A program made the position numbers and the translations under genes. A DNA stretch of 64,000 nt from Sulfuriroseicoccus oceanibius. GTDB lineage: Bacteria; Verrucomicrobiota; Verrucomicrobiia; Verrucomicrobiales; SLCJ01. Of the stretch, positions 25,765 to 34,119 are shown one piece after another. Below the pieces are notes generated by a model, which did not search any database, had not been told where the DNA came from, and saw nothing but the letters and a program-made list of their open reading frames with translations. Each line of letters opens with the position of its first letter. Position 1 is the first letter of the stretch. The DNA lies in assembly GCF_010681825.2 (NCBI RefSeq), contig NZ_CP066776.1, positions 2,046,001 to 2,110,000 on the forward strand. Reading direction: 5' to 3'.

Positions 25765-27129
25765 CTAGAGCACTTTGTCCGGATTGAGGATGCCGTTGGG
25801 GTCGAGCGCGGCCTTGAGTTGCTTGTGCACGGCGTAGGAGGTCTCTCCGACCGCATCGGCAAACCATTGGCGTTTGGCGATCCCGACGCCGTGCTCACCG
25901 GTGATTGCACCGCCGTTGGCGATCACCCAGCGGAACAGTTGATCGACCGCAGCATCGGCTTTCACCTTTTCCTCGGGATCGTCATAGTTGTCGACCATCA
26001 GGTTGGTGTGAATGTTGCCATCTCCGGCGTGGCCGAAGCAGGCGACGGCGATGCCGGTGTCGGCTTCGATTTCGCGGGCGAAAGCGACGAGTTCGACGAG
26101 CTTCGAGCGAGGGACGACGATGTCTTCGTTGAGCTTGGTCAGCCCGGTGGCGCGCAGCGAGTATGAGAAGCCGCGGCGCAACTGCCAGACTGCTTCACAT
26201 TCTTCATCGCTCTGGGCGATATTGAGTCCGACGGCACCGAGCTCGCGGACGCGGTCGGCGAGTTGCTGGATCTCGCGGGCGACGGATTCGACCTGGCCGT
26301 CGAGTTCGACGATGAGGTGGGCGTCTCCGGCTGGTAGGGCGTCGCGTCCGAGATAGTTGCGTGCGGCTTCCAGAGTGAAGCCGTCGGTGATTTCCAATGC
26401 GCTTGGAAGGATGCCTCCGCCGAGGATTTCCTGCACGGCGCGTGCGGCATCGGCGAACGTGTCAAAGGTTGCGCTCACCATCGAACGGGTGGGTGGGTGC
26501 GGGATAATGCGCAGAGTAGCCTCGGTGACTACGCCGAGCAGGCCTTCGCTGCCGGTCATCAATCCAACCAGATCGAAGCCGGTTTTGTTTTTGTGGTTAC
26601 GGCCACCGGTGCGCATGACGCGGCCGTCGGCGAGCACGACTTCGAGTCCGAGCACGTAGCTGCGGGTGACGCCGTATTTGAGGCAACGCGGACCTCCCGC
26701 ATTGGTGGCGATATTGCCGCCGATGCTGCATTCCTTGAGGCTGGCCGGATCCGGTGGGTAATACCAGCCGATCTCGCGCGCGGCGGCTTGGAGTTCTCCG
26801 GTGATCACGCCTGGCTGCACAACGGCGACACCGTCCATTGGAGCCAGGTCGAGGATTTTGTTCATCCGCATGACGCTCAGCGCGATCCCACCACGGGTAG
26901 GAACGCATCCGCCCACATATCCGACACCGGCACCACGGGTGGTGACTGGGATATTGTGTTCGTTCGCGTATTGGAGCGTCTTGGCGACGTCCTCCGTCGA
27001 TTCTGCAAAAACCACCGCCTCAGGAAGGTTGGAGGCGTGCCATTTGTCGATCGAGTGGGTTTCCAGAATGTCCTGAGCGGTGGAGACCTTTTCAGGACCG
27101 AGTAGTGAGATAAGGGCGTCGGCGAGCAT
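25765..27129 (-). CDS. glcD: FAD-linked oxidase, glycolate oxidase GlcD type
   Basis: 454 residues, full length for the GlcD/D-lactate dehydrogenase group. The FAD-binding (PCMH) domain comes first: VTTRGAGVGYVGGCVP, then DPASLKECSIGGNIATNAGGPRCLKYGVTR. The C-terminal FAD-oxidase domain ends with CFGHAGDGNIHTNL and GEHGVGIAKRQWF, which carry the conserved metal/substrate histidines. It should oxidise a 2-hydroxy acid such as glycolate or D-lactate. No glcE/glcF partners are adjacent, so it may act as a single-subunit enzyme; substrate is uncertain. It is 30 bases downstream of the moxR gene. Confidence 0.88.
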   Translation of the reverse strand: MLADALISLLGPEKVSTAQDILETHSIDKWHASNLPEAVVFAESTEDVAKTLQYANEHNIPVTTRGAGVGYVGGCVPTRGGIALSVMRMNKILDLAPMDGVAVVQPGVITGELQAAAREIGWYYPPDPASLKECSIGGNIATNAGGPRCLKYGVTRSYVLGLEVVLADGRVMRTGGRNHKNKTGFDLVGLMTGSEGLLGVVTEATLRIIPHPPTRSMVSATFDTFADAARAVQEILGGGILPSALEITDGFTLEAARNYLGRDALPAGDAHLIVELDGQVESVAREIQQLADRVRELGAVGLNIAQSDEECEAVWQLRRGFSYSLRATGLTKLNEDIVVPRSKLVELVAFAREIEADTGIAVACFGHAGDGNIHTNLMVDNYDDPEEKVKADAAVDQLFRWVIANGGAITGEHGVGIAKRQWFADAVGETSYAVHKQLKAALDPNGILNPDKVL

Positions 27130-27159
27130 GATGAGGTGAGAATCTGAAATCGGGGTGCG

Positions 27160-28143
27160 CTACTGCGGTGCGGCCACGCTGTCAAGGATGCGGTCGATCA
27201 CGGATGTGCCGGTGGTGCCGCTGAAGGTGGCGGCGGGATCGAGGACCAGGCGGTGGGCGATGGCATCGACAGCGATGTCTTTAATGTCTTCCGGGACGAC
27301 GTAGTCGCGGTGGTCGAGCAGAGCGAGCGCCGAGGCGAGGCGGATCACCGCCAGCGAGGCACGTGGACTGGCGGCGAGTTGGACGTCGGGTTGTTTGCGG
27401 GTTTCCGCCACGATAGTGACGGCGTAGCGCTTGATTGCTTCCGAGACGTGGATGTGATGGGTGAGGAAATAGTGAACGTCCTCGAGATCGCCGAGTGAGA
27501 TGCACGGGGCGACGGCGTTGGCTGGGTTGCCGTTGTGGTTGAGGTTGAGAATGTTGATCTCGTCCTCAATCGGCACGTAGCCGAGGCGCGTGAGGATGGC
27601 AAAGCGGTCCATCTGGGCTTCGGGAAGCGGGTAGGTGCCGCGGAACTCGACCGGGTTCTGGGTGGCGATCACGAAGAAACTGTCGGCAAGTGGGTGGCGC
27701 GTGCCGTCGATGGTTGCCTGGGACTCGGCCATTGCTTCGAGCAGTGAGCTCTGGGTGCGCGGGGAGGCGCGGTTGATCTCGTCGGCTAGCAGCAGATTGG
27801 TAAAGATCGGGCCGCGGTGGAATTGGAACTCGTTGGACTTCGGGTTGAAAACCGTGGTGCCCAACACATCGGAAGGAAGGAGGTCCGGAGTGAACTGTAC
27901 GCGCTGGTAGGTCGCGTCCTTGATCGAGCGTGCCAGGGCTTTGGCGAGCGTGGTTTTGCCGGTGCCGGGGTAATCTTCGAGCAACACGTGGCCCCGCGTG
28001 GCAAAGGCGGCGACGATCTTGCGCACCGGCTCGTGTTGGCCGACCAGCACCGAGTTCAAGTTGTCGCTGAGCCTTTCAAGCGTGGTTGCCGCTTGATCGA
28101 GCGAGATGGCCGGACGTTGGGTCGGGGATGCTGAGGTGGACAT
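27160..28143 (-). CDS. MoxR-family AAA+ ATPase
   Basis: 327 residues. Walker A is EDYPGTGKTT (about 56-65), Walker B LLLADEINRA with the next segment SPRTQSSLLEAM, and sensor region FFVIATQNPVEFRGTYPLPEAQMDRF. All are hallmark MoxR motifs. MoxR proteins are chaperone-like ATPases that usually work with DUF58 and von Willebrand A domain partners encoded next door. Here neither partner is present; the neighbours are a large exported protein (51 bases upstream) and the GlcD-type oxidase (30 bases downstream), suggesting a three-gene unit. Confidence 0.92.
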   Translation of the reverse strand: MSTSASPTQRPAISLDQAATTLERLSDNLNSVLVGQHEPVRKIVAAFATRGHVLLEDYPGTGKTTLAKALARSIKDATYQRVQFTPDLLPSDVLGTTVFNPKSNEFQFHRGPIFTNLLLADEINRASPRTQSSLLEAMAESQATIDGTRHPLADSFFVIATQNPVEFRGTYPLPEAQMDRFAILTRLGYVPIEDEINILNLNHNGNPANAVAPCISLGDLEDVHYFLTHHIHVSEAIKRYAVTIVAETRKQPDVQLAASPRASLAVIRLASALALLDHRDYVVPEDIKDIAVDAIAHRLVLDPAATFSGTTGTSVIDRILDSVAAPQ

Positions 28144-28194
28144 AGGTGCCGGGGATTTCGGGGATTGGGAGTGGGGATGTGCAGGCTGATGCGG

Positions 28195-30519
28195 TTAGTC
28201 GATCGTTGTATCCACAGCGGTGTCCACATCGGTGTCGTTGAGTTGCTTGATGAAGGCATCGAAAACCGCAGCCTCGTCACGCCCGATCGCCAAGCTGGCG
28301 GCCTTGACGGCCTGTTTGTTGATCCACTTCATGCCCACGTTTTCTTCCTTGATGAAGCTGGCACCCAGCACGGGAACCCATTGGTCATCGATGGATACGA
28401 AGAGGCGCAGGGAGAGCGTGTCCTTGGTCGACGGGCTTTCCAGTTCTTCCTTGCGCTCGAGGATGGAGGCGTCGCGGATGATTGCGCCAAGCCAGCGGCC
28501 CTCGTGGAGGACGCGGACGAGCTCCAACTGCTCGCCCATGTTCTTGAACAACTGGCGGTCGTTACCGATGTCGGTGAGGAAGCGGAAGCGTACTTTGTTG
28601 CTCTGGGTTTCGAACACCGCACCCGATTCAAGGATATCGAAAAGCGGTGCGGCGCTGGTGCGGCGTGCGGTGTCCCCGACCAGTGACTGTGCGGTGGCGA
28701 AATCCGGAGCGGCGGGCTCTGGTGCGCCATCGGCGAGTTTGCCAATGATCCGCGGTGTGTTCATCAACAAATCAAAGTACTCGTTGATCTTGTCTTCGCG
28801 TTCGGCGGTGCGGTGCTTGTCGATCTTTGCCAGAGCCGCGTTGTGTTCCGCGTCGATCTGAACCACACGCTTGGGCATACCCGGGAAATTGTCCTCATTC
28901 AGAGGGGCTACCGAGTGGATGTCGGGAAGCACGCCCCAGCGGTCGTTATGCAACTCGGTGATCACCGGCGACATGCTGAGGTTTTCCGGATTTTTGGTCT
29001 CGATCGTAGCCAGCCAAGTGATGGCTACGCGGTCATCGATGACATCGGTCGGTGAGTCTGGTGTTGAGAAGAGCTCGAAGTTTTCAGGATCAAGCGAGTC
29101 GAAGCTGTCCTTCATCGCCTTAGTGGCGCGGGTCATGCTTGTGCCGTATTCGCCGATGTAGTCGGAGAAGAACGAAAGGGCGAGCATCACGTCGTGCTTG
29201 ATGGCAGCGTCCAGATACTTGCGGGCGACGTCTGTGTTGGTCCACTCGGGATCCACCGGGTGGGCTTCCTGGACGCGCTTCCATATGCTTGCAGCAAATG
29301 TATCAAGTGTCTCACCAGCGCGAGTCATCGCCCAGCGAGTCAGTTGGCGGTCGGGTTGTGTGAATGCGGTGGCGGCGTGCGGTTGGCGGTGGATGGCGCT
29401 ACCGCTGAGGAATTGCAGGTGCCAGCCGTCCTCCTTTTTGACCATGTAGACCGGCGTCGAAGTGAAGCGCCCCGCGTACTCCGAGTCGAACATTCCGACG
29501 GCGAAAGCGATTTCGTCTCCGGAATCGGTGGCCTTTTCGGCGACAATCTCGACAATTGGATCGAGCGTGGACCCCATGGCTCGGCGGACGTCCTGCGGAG
29601 CGAGGAAGTAGGTCGATCCGTAGGCTTGGTGCGGGCGCTCGTTGAGCAGTTCCGGCATCCATGGGACGATGGTAGGTGGTTCGGCTTCATCCTCCTGCGC
29701 CTGGTTGATCCGTTCGATCGGACGGGCATTCTGGCTGCAGAGAATATTAACTCGCCTTGCCGCTTCGAGGCTTGCCCGTAGTTCAACAATCGTAGCCTCG
29801 TCATCCAGAGCAAAGAGTGCCAGCCGCTCGTAGTCGGTGAGTTCTTTCTTTGGGTAGAGCGCGGTCATCAGGACTTCGCGGGCGCTGCTCTTGTCTAGCT
29901 CGAGTGCTTTGCGCGCCTCGCGGATCTTGGTGAGGATTGTGTCGAGTTCCTGGGCGTCCTGGTTTGCCCGCACCTCGCGCTCGGTGGTCATCATGGCGGT
30001 CAGCACCTTGCGTGAGTTTTCAAGTGCTTCGGGGCTGAGAGTGGTGCCGGTGTTGTTGAAGTGACGCACGCCGATAGCGACCTTCCAAGGTTGGTCGGCA
30101 GTGGTTCGGGCCAAGGCGAATCCAGTGATGATGACGTCGTCGATCGAGTCCTCCGGGGTGAGGGTGAGCACGACGTAAGCGAAGTTGCCGATGGTTTGGC
30201 TTTTGGTAAGGGCTGGTTCGACCTTGGCGCCTTTGAGTTGCGAGCGCATTTCATTGATGCTCGTACGGTAGCGTACTTGTTTCTCTGCGGGGCAGAACTC
30301 GGAAACCAGGATCAGCCCGCTCTCGACCATTTGTTTGGCGGTCGATTGTTCCTGGGCCAAGCTGGTGACAAACCGGGTGGCAACATCAACCGGTGAGCCA
30401 GCGGTCTGTGCGGCTGCCGGAGGAGCCGGCTGGGCCTCAGGTTCTGCTGCAATTGCGGTGTGGAAACCAAGCGCACAGACGAGTGGCGCGACAGAGATGA
30501 GTGATCGAAGGGGGAGCAT
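28195..30519 (-). CDS. Large exported protein, unknown function
   Basis: 774 residues with a signal peptide (1-24, ending IAA) followed by a Pro/Ala-rich linker (26-40). The rest is mixed alpha/beta without membrane spans. Repeated stretches of the form FAYVVLTLTPEDS, IAFAVGMFDSEYAGRF and VRVLHEGRWLGAIIRDASI resemble NTF2-like or DUF-type sensor folds, but no family can be named. An acidic tail ends the protein. It is probably periplasmic and is the first gene of the unit with moxR and glcD, so it may be a target of the MoxR ATPase only if that acts across the membrane indirectly. Confidence 0.75.
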   Translation of the reverse strand: MLPLRSLISVAPLVCALGFHTAIAAEPEAQPAPPAAAQTAGSPVDVATRFVTSLAQEQSTAKQMVESGLILVSEFCPAEKQVRYRTSINEMRSQLKGAKVEPALTKSQTIGNFAYVVLTLTPEDSIDDVIITGFALARTTADQPWKVAIGVRHFNNTGTTLSPEALENSRKVLTAMMTTEREVRANQDAQELDTILTKIREARKALELDKSSAREVLMTALYPKKELTDYERLALFALDDEATIVELRASLEAARRVNILCSQNARPIERINQAQEDEAEPPTIVPWMPELLNERPHQAYGSTYFLAPQDVRRAMGSTLDPIVEIVAEKATDSGDEIAFAVGMFDSEYAGRFTSTPVYMVKKEDGWHLQFLSGSAIHRQPHAATAFTQPDRQLTRWAMTRAGETLDTFAASIWKRVQEAHPVDPEWTNTDVARKYLDAAIKHDVMLALSFFSDYIGEYGTSMTRATKAMKDSFDSLDPENFELFSTPDSPTDVIDDRVAITWLATIETKNPENLSMSPVITELHNDRWGVLPDIHSVAPLNEDNFPGMPKRVVQIDAEHNAALAKIDKHRTAEREDKINEYFDLLMNTPRIIGKLADGAPEPAAPDFATAQSLVGDTARRTSAAPLFDILESGAVFETQSNKVRFRFLTDIGNDRQLFKNMGEQLELVRVLHEGRWLGAIIRDASILERKEELESPSTKDTLSLRLFVSIDDQWVPVLGASFIKEENVGMKWINKQAVKAASLAIGRDEAAVFDAFIKQLNDTDVDTAVDTTID

Positions 30520-30595
30520 GCGGCATTAGATGACCACGATGTCTCCGACGATGCAAGCCACGAGCCAGTGCCTGCGGCTGAATTCCCAGTAGTCT

Positions 30596-30973
30596 CTAAG
30601 GGCGGGGATTCACCGGTTGTCCGTCCTTTTTGAACACAGCAATCGCTTCGCAGTCGTTGCGCCAGCCGATATAATTCCACGTGTTGGGGAAGCCAGCGCA
30701 TTGGATCGGCTTCACCGGGTTGATCACGCAGCCACCGTCTTCGAAGAAGATGCATTCGTCGTTGGGCTTCTCGATCAACGACAAGCCTTGGCGGTCGCTG
30801 CGCAGGCGGACGTACTCGTTCATGAAGTCGTTGACGTCCATGTCGAGGAATGCGGCGATTTTGGCAATCTCTTCATCGTCAACGCGCACGTCACCCGGCC
30901 ACTTGCAGCAATTGCCGCAGCGTTGGCATTGCCATCGTTGGTCATTGGGAAGGATAGTGGATGGGTCGAGCAT
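30596..30973 (-). CDS. YkgJ-family cysteine-cluster protein
   Basis: 125 residues from the ATG at 30973 (open upstream, but the domain begins here). Early CQRCGNCCKWPG (about 16-27), then CIFFEDGGCVINPVKPIQCAGFP in the middle are the CxxCxxCC-type cluster of the YkgJ/UPF0153 family, thought to bind zinc or an iron-sulfur cluster; the biochemical role is not settled. It lies 76 bases upstream of the large exported protein on the same strand and is divergent from mdh, 179 bases away. Confidence 0.87.
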   Translation of the reverse strand: MLDPSTILPNDQRWQCQRCGNCCKWPGDVRVDDEEIAKIAAFLDMDVNDFMNEYVRLRSDRQGLSLIEKPNDECIFFEDGGCVINPVKPIQCAGFPNTWNYIGWRNDCEAIAVFKKDGQPVNPRP

Positions 30974-31152
30974 CTGGGAAAGCGTGATTGGCGAAGTGAT
31001 GCGGCGGATTTCGGGCCGCGTCAAGCGGATCGATTTCGAGCTGGTGGCAGCCACTAGTTGGGATTCTGCCTTGGGTGTGGGAAATTGGTCAGTTCTCCAA
31101 GCATTGGCGGTTTTGGGTTGCTGGATACCTAATGTTCTCTTAATTGGTCGGC

Positions 31153-32139
31153 ATGAAGAAACCAATTCGTGTTGCAGTGACCGGTGCCGCCGGTCAAATC
31201 GGTTATTCGCTTCTTTTCCGTATCGCTAACGGCGATCTGTTCGGGCCTGACCAGCCGGTTGCGCTCAACCTGATCGAGATCGAGCCAGGTCTCGAGCCGC
31301 TCAAGGGAGTGGTGATGGAGCTTGAAGATTGCGCCTTCCCATTGCTCAAGGACATCGTCCAGACCTCGGACCTCGATGTCGGGTTCAAGGATGTCGACTG
31401 GGCATTGCTCGTCGGTTCCGTGCCACGCAAAGCGGGCATGGAGCGCAAAGACCTGCTCGATATCAACGGTAAGATTTTCACCGGCCAGGGCCAGGCAATC
31501 GACCGCAACGCATCGCCTAACTGCCGTACGCTCGTCGTCGGCAACCCATGCAACACCAACTGCCTCATCGCTATGAGCCAGGCCAAGCGCATCCCGAAAG
31601 AGAACTGGTTCGCTATGACCCGTCTCGACGAAAACCGCGCCAAGAGCCAGCTCGCCGACAAGGCAGGTGTGCATAACAGCGATGTGACCAACCTCGCAAT
31701 CTGGGGCAACCACTCGGCCACCCAGTACCCTGACTTCACCAACGCCAAGATCAACGGCGCTGCCGTCACTGACAAGATCGCGGATCAAGAGTGGCTCCAG
31801 GGTGAGTTCATCTCGACCGTCCAGCAGCGTGGTGCCGCCATCATCAAGGCACGTGGCGCATCGTCGGCCGCATCGGCAGCCAACGCGGCGATCGACACAG
31901 TGCGCTCGCTGGTGACCCCAACCGCAGAAGGCGACTGGCACAGCGTGGGCGTTTGCTCCGACGGATCGTACGGTATTCCAGAGGGTCTCATCTACTCGTT
32001 CCCAATCCGCACCGTTGAAGACGGCAAGTGGGAAGTGGTGCAGGGCCTCGAGATCGATGCTTTCTCGAAAGGTAAGATCGACGCCACCACCGCCGAGCTC
32101 GAAGAAGAGCGCGACGCAGTGAGCGGCCTGCTCGGATAA
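31153..32139 (+). CDS. mdh: Malate dehydrogenase
   Basis: 328 residues from the ATG at 31153. A TCA-cycle enzyme interconverting malate and oxaloacetate with NAD. It has the cytosolic/MDH-type-2 features: [22 protein letters not shown], the [13 protein letters not shown] segment, the [11 protein letters not shown] motif with catalytic Asp and substrate Arg, and the catalytic His in [13 protein letters not shown] very strong terminator follows 30 bases after the stop. Codon use looks like that of a highly expressed gene (mostly C-ending codons). Confidence 0.96.
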   Translation: MKKPIRVAVTGAAGQIGYSLLFRIANGDLFGPDQPVALNLIEIEPGLEPLKGVVMELEDCAFPLLKDIVQTSDLDVGFKDVDWALLVGSVPRKAGMERKDLLDINGKIFTGQGQAIDRNASPNCRTLVVGNPCNTNCLIAMSQAKRIPKENWFAMTRLDENRAKSQLADKAGVHNSDVTNLAIWGNHSATQYPDFTNAKINGAAVTDKIADQEWLQGEFISTVQQRGAAIIKARGASSAASAANAAIDTVRSLVTPTAEGDWHSVGVCSDGSYGIPEGLIYSFPIRTVEDGKWEVVQGLEIDAFSKGKIDATTAELEEERDAVSGLLG

Positions 32140-32169
32140 TTCCGAACCAAGTAACTGTCTGAATCAAAG

Positions 32170-32203
32170 GCGGCGCGGGAGCTTCTCCCGCGCCGCTTTT
32201 TTT
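32170..32203 (+). terminator. Terminator of mdh
   Basis: GCGGCGCGGGAG pairs perfectly with CTCCCGCGCCGC (32170-32196), followed by seven T. Confidence 0.95.
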
Positions 32204-32227
32204 GGTGGGACATGGAGCAAGGCGGGG

Positions 32228-32625
32228 CATGTGGTCGTGGTCAGGGACAGGAGTGTCCCTGCTCCATCGGTCAAGGTGCGGTGGATGGGGAATGGTGGAT
32301 GCGGGAATCGATGGAGCTACGACAGTCTTGTCGTTGGCGGGGTGGGGATTGTTTTTGGCGATTAAGCTCGCGGCGGTGGCATGCGGTCGTGGTCAGGGAC
32401 AGGAGTGTCCCTGCTCCATCGGTCAAGGTGCGGTGGATGGGGAATGGTGGATGTGGGAATCGATGGAGCTACGACAATCTTGTCGTTGGCGGGGTGGGGA
32501 TTGTTTTTGGCGATCAAGATCGCGGTGGTGGCATGCGGTCGTGGTCAGGGACAGGAGTGTCCCTGCTCCATCGGTCAAGGTGCGGTGGATGGGGAATCGA
32601 TGGAGCTACGACAGTCTTGTCGTAG
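32228..32625. repeat. Triple 152-bp tandem repeat
   Basis: Three direct units start at 32228, 32380 and 32532, exactly 152 bases apart. Units 1 and 2 are nearly identical; unit 3 is cut short by a loss of about 15 bases and then ends. Each unit has two hairpins: CAGGGACA with TGTCCCTG around loop GGAG (32242-32261, 32394-32413, 32546-32565) and ACGACAGTCTTGTCGT. All six reading frames give only repeat peptides, so it is not treated as coding. It lies between the mdh terminator and the IS256 element. Confidence 0.9.
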
Positions 32626-32661
32626 AGATGGTAGGGGGAGGTGAAGTGGCGAAGTGAGGTT

Positions 32662-32692
32662 GGTTATGTACGTCAAGTTCTGCAAAAAGGGT
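32662..32692 (+). repeat. IS256 left terminal inverted repeat
   Basis: Begins GGTTATGTACG and contains the core TTCTGCAAAAAGGGT shared with the right end. Confidence 0.85.
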
Positions 32693-32706
32693 TTGATGGA
32701 TGATGA

Positions 32707-33915
32707 TCAGGCTGCGGACGTTTGATTTGAAGTAAGGCTGAGCTTTTGGGCTTCTTTGAGGTGATCCATGTTCAGGTAGCGGTGTTGATCGATCCACTGC
32801 TCATGGACTTGATGCGTGACAGCCCGGATTAAACGTTGGGCTGCAGCCTGGTTGGGGAAGGTTCGGATAATGTGCGTACGACGCTTAATCTCCTCATTGA
32901 GTCGCTCGAGCATATTCGTGCTTTTGAGATGCTTGTGATGCTCTCTGGGAAGTCGATAAAAGGTGAGCGTTTCTTCGATCTCACTTTCGACCCAGTCACA
33001 GAGCTTGTGGTATTTGCCTCCCCACTTCGCCAACCATGCCCGCAGATCCTGACGCGCTTCATTGATGTCTCGACGGTCATAGATCCAGCGCAGCTCGGTG
33101 CAGCAGTCGTCGTCATGCTTGCGAGGTAGATGATCAAGAGCGTTGCGAAGGAAGTGGACGTAGCAGCGTTGCCACAGCGCCTCGGGAAGCACTTCGCTGA
33201 TAGCTCGTCGCAGGCCGGCATGGTTATCAGTCACGCAGAACTCAACACCCGTCAGTCCGCGTTGCTTGAGTTGAAGTAGGAAGTTCTTCCAGCTGCTTCC
33301 GCTTTCCCTTTGATCGAGCTCGGTAGCAAGGACCTCCCGTCGGCCATCCCAACTGATGCCAATGGCGATCAACACAGCCTGGCTGCGCACCACGCCGTTC
33401 TCTCGAACCTTTTCGTAGCGGGCATCCAGGATGAGGTAAGGATAAGCGTGGTTGAGCTTGCGTCGGGCAAAGTTCTCAAGCTCTTCGTCCAACGTTTTGT
33501 TCAGCCTGCTTACCACACTGGCGCTGACCCGGTGACCGCAGAGCTCCTCGGTGATCTGCGCGACTTTACGTGTCGAGACGCCCTGCACGTACATTTCGAT
33601 CAGGGTGCTTACCAAAGCCTTCTCGCTGCGTTGATAGCGATCGAAGATCTCGGTGCTGAAGAGTCCGTCGCGATCTTGAGGGACGCGCAGCTCGATCCTT
33701 CCTACCCGTGTCAGGAGACTGCGTTGATAACTGCCGCTGCGATAACCTCGGCGTCTGTCGCTGCGTTCTGATTTTACCGCCTGGAGTGTCTCGTTCATTT
33801 CTTCTTCGAGCATCTCCTGCATCAATTTCTGAACCAAGGGCCTCAGAAAATCTTCCTGCTCGGCAAGAATACTTTTCAACTGCGGCGTTGTGGTCTTATC
33901 TGGTCGTGGGGTCAT
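32707..33915 (-). CDS. IS256-family transposase
   Basis: 402 residues, intact. DDE-type transposase (mutator-like). The first catalytic Asp lies in YLILDARYEKVR, the second in FCVTDNHAGLRRAI, and the Glu in STNMLERLNEEIKRR, followed by the typical RTFPNQAAAQRLI. The C/H signature CYVHFLRNALDHLP is also present. The N-terminal DNA-binding part carries YRSGSYQRSLLTRVGRIELRVPQDR. Length and motifs are complete, so the element may still be mobile. Confidence 0.96.
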   Translation of the reverse strand: MTPRPDKTTTPQLKSILAEQEDFLRPLVQKLMQEMLEEEMNETLQAVKSERSDRRRGYRSGSYQRSLLTRVGRIELRVPQDRDGLFSTEIFDRYQRSEKALVSTLIEMYVQGVSTRKVAQITEELCGHRVSASVVSRLNKTLDEELENFARRKLNHAYPYLILDARYEKVRENGVVRSQAVLIAIGISWDGRREVLATELDQRESGSSWKNFLLQLKQRGLTGVEFCVTDNHAGLRRAISEVLPEALWQRCYVHFLRNALDHLPRKHDDDCCTELRWIYDRRDINEARQDLRAWLAKWGGKYHKLCDWVESEIEETLTFYRLPREHHKHLKSTNMLERLNEEIKRRTHIIRTFPNQAAAQRLIRAVTHQVHEQWIDQHRYLNMDHLKEAQKLSLTSNQTSAA

Positions 33916-33967
33916 GGTGTGACGATTAGGGGTTCTTGTTTTGTTAAAAACCTAATCAATCATCATG

Positions 33968-33998
33968 ACCCTTTTTGCAGAAGCTTTGGCACACTACC
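33968..33998 (-). repeat. IS256 right terminal inverted repeat
   Basis: Read on the minus strand it begins GGTAGTGTGCC and contains the same core TTCTGCAAAAAGGGT. Confidence 0.85.
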
Positions 33999-34119
33999 GT
34001 GAGGTTTCATTGGGCAAGGTGTTGAGGTGGGTGATTGATTATCTGGCGGGGCGTACTCTCTTCTAAGATGAAGAGCGATTGGGCTGTTAGTCTGCTGCCT
34101 GTTCGATAAGTTGATTGCT

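Larger units (their letters stand above)
32662..33998. mobile_element. Complete IS256-family insertion sequence, 1337 bp
   Basis: Both ends carry inverted repeats of 31 bases (32662-32692 and 33968-33998) that begin GGT and share the perfect core TTCTGCAAAAAGGGT. An 8-base direct duplication GTGAGGTT flanks the element at 32654-32661 and 33999-34006. It contains one intact transposase gene on the minus strand. Length, single gene and 8-base duplication all match the IS256 family. The intact target duplication suggests insertion without later rearrangement. Confidence 0.92.

Noticed and set aside
32228-32625. CRISPR-like spacing of repeats
   Set aside because: The whole 152-base unit repeats, with no unique spacers, and there are no cas genes.
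32202-32657. Overlapping frames across the triple repeat
   Set aside because: They only translate the 152-bp repeat. 152 is not a multiple of three, so each unit is read in a different frame, which argues against coding.
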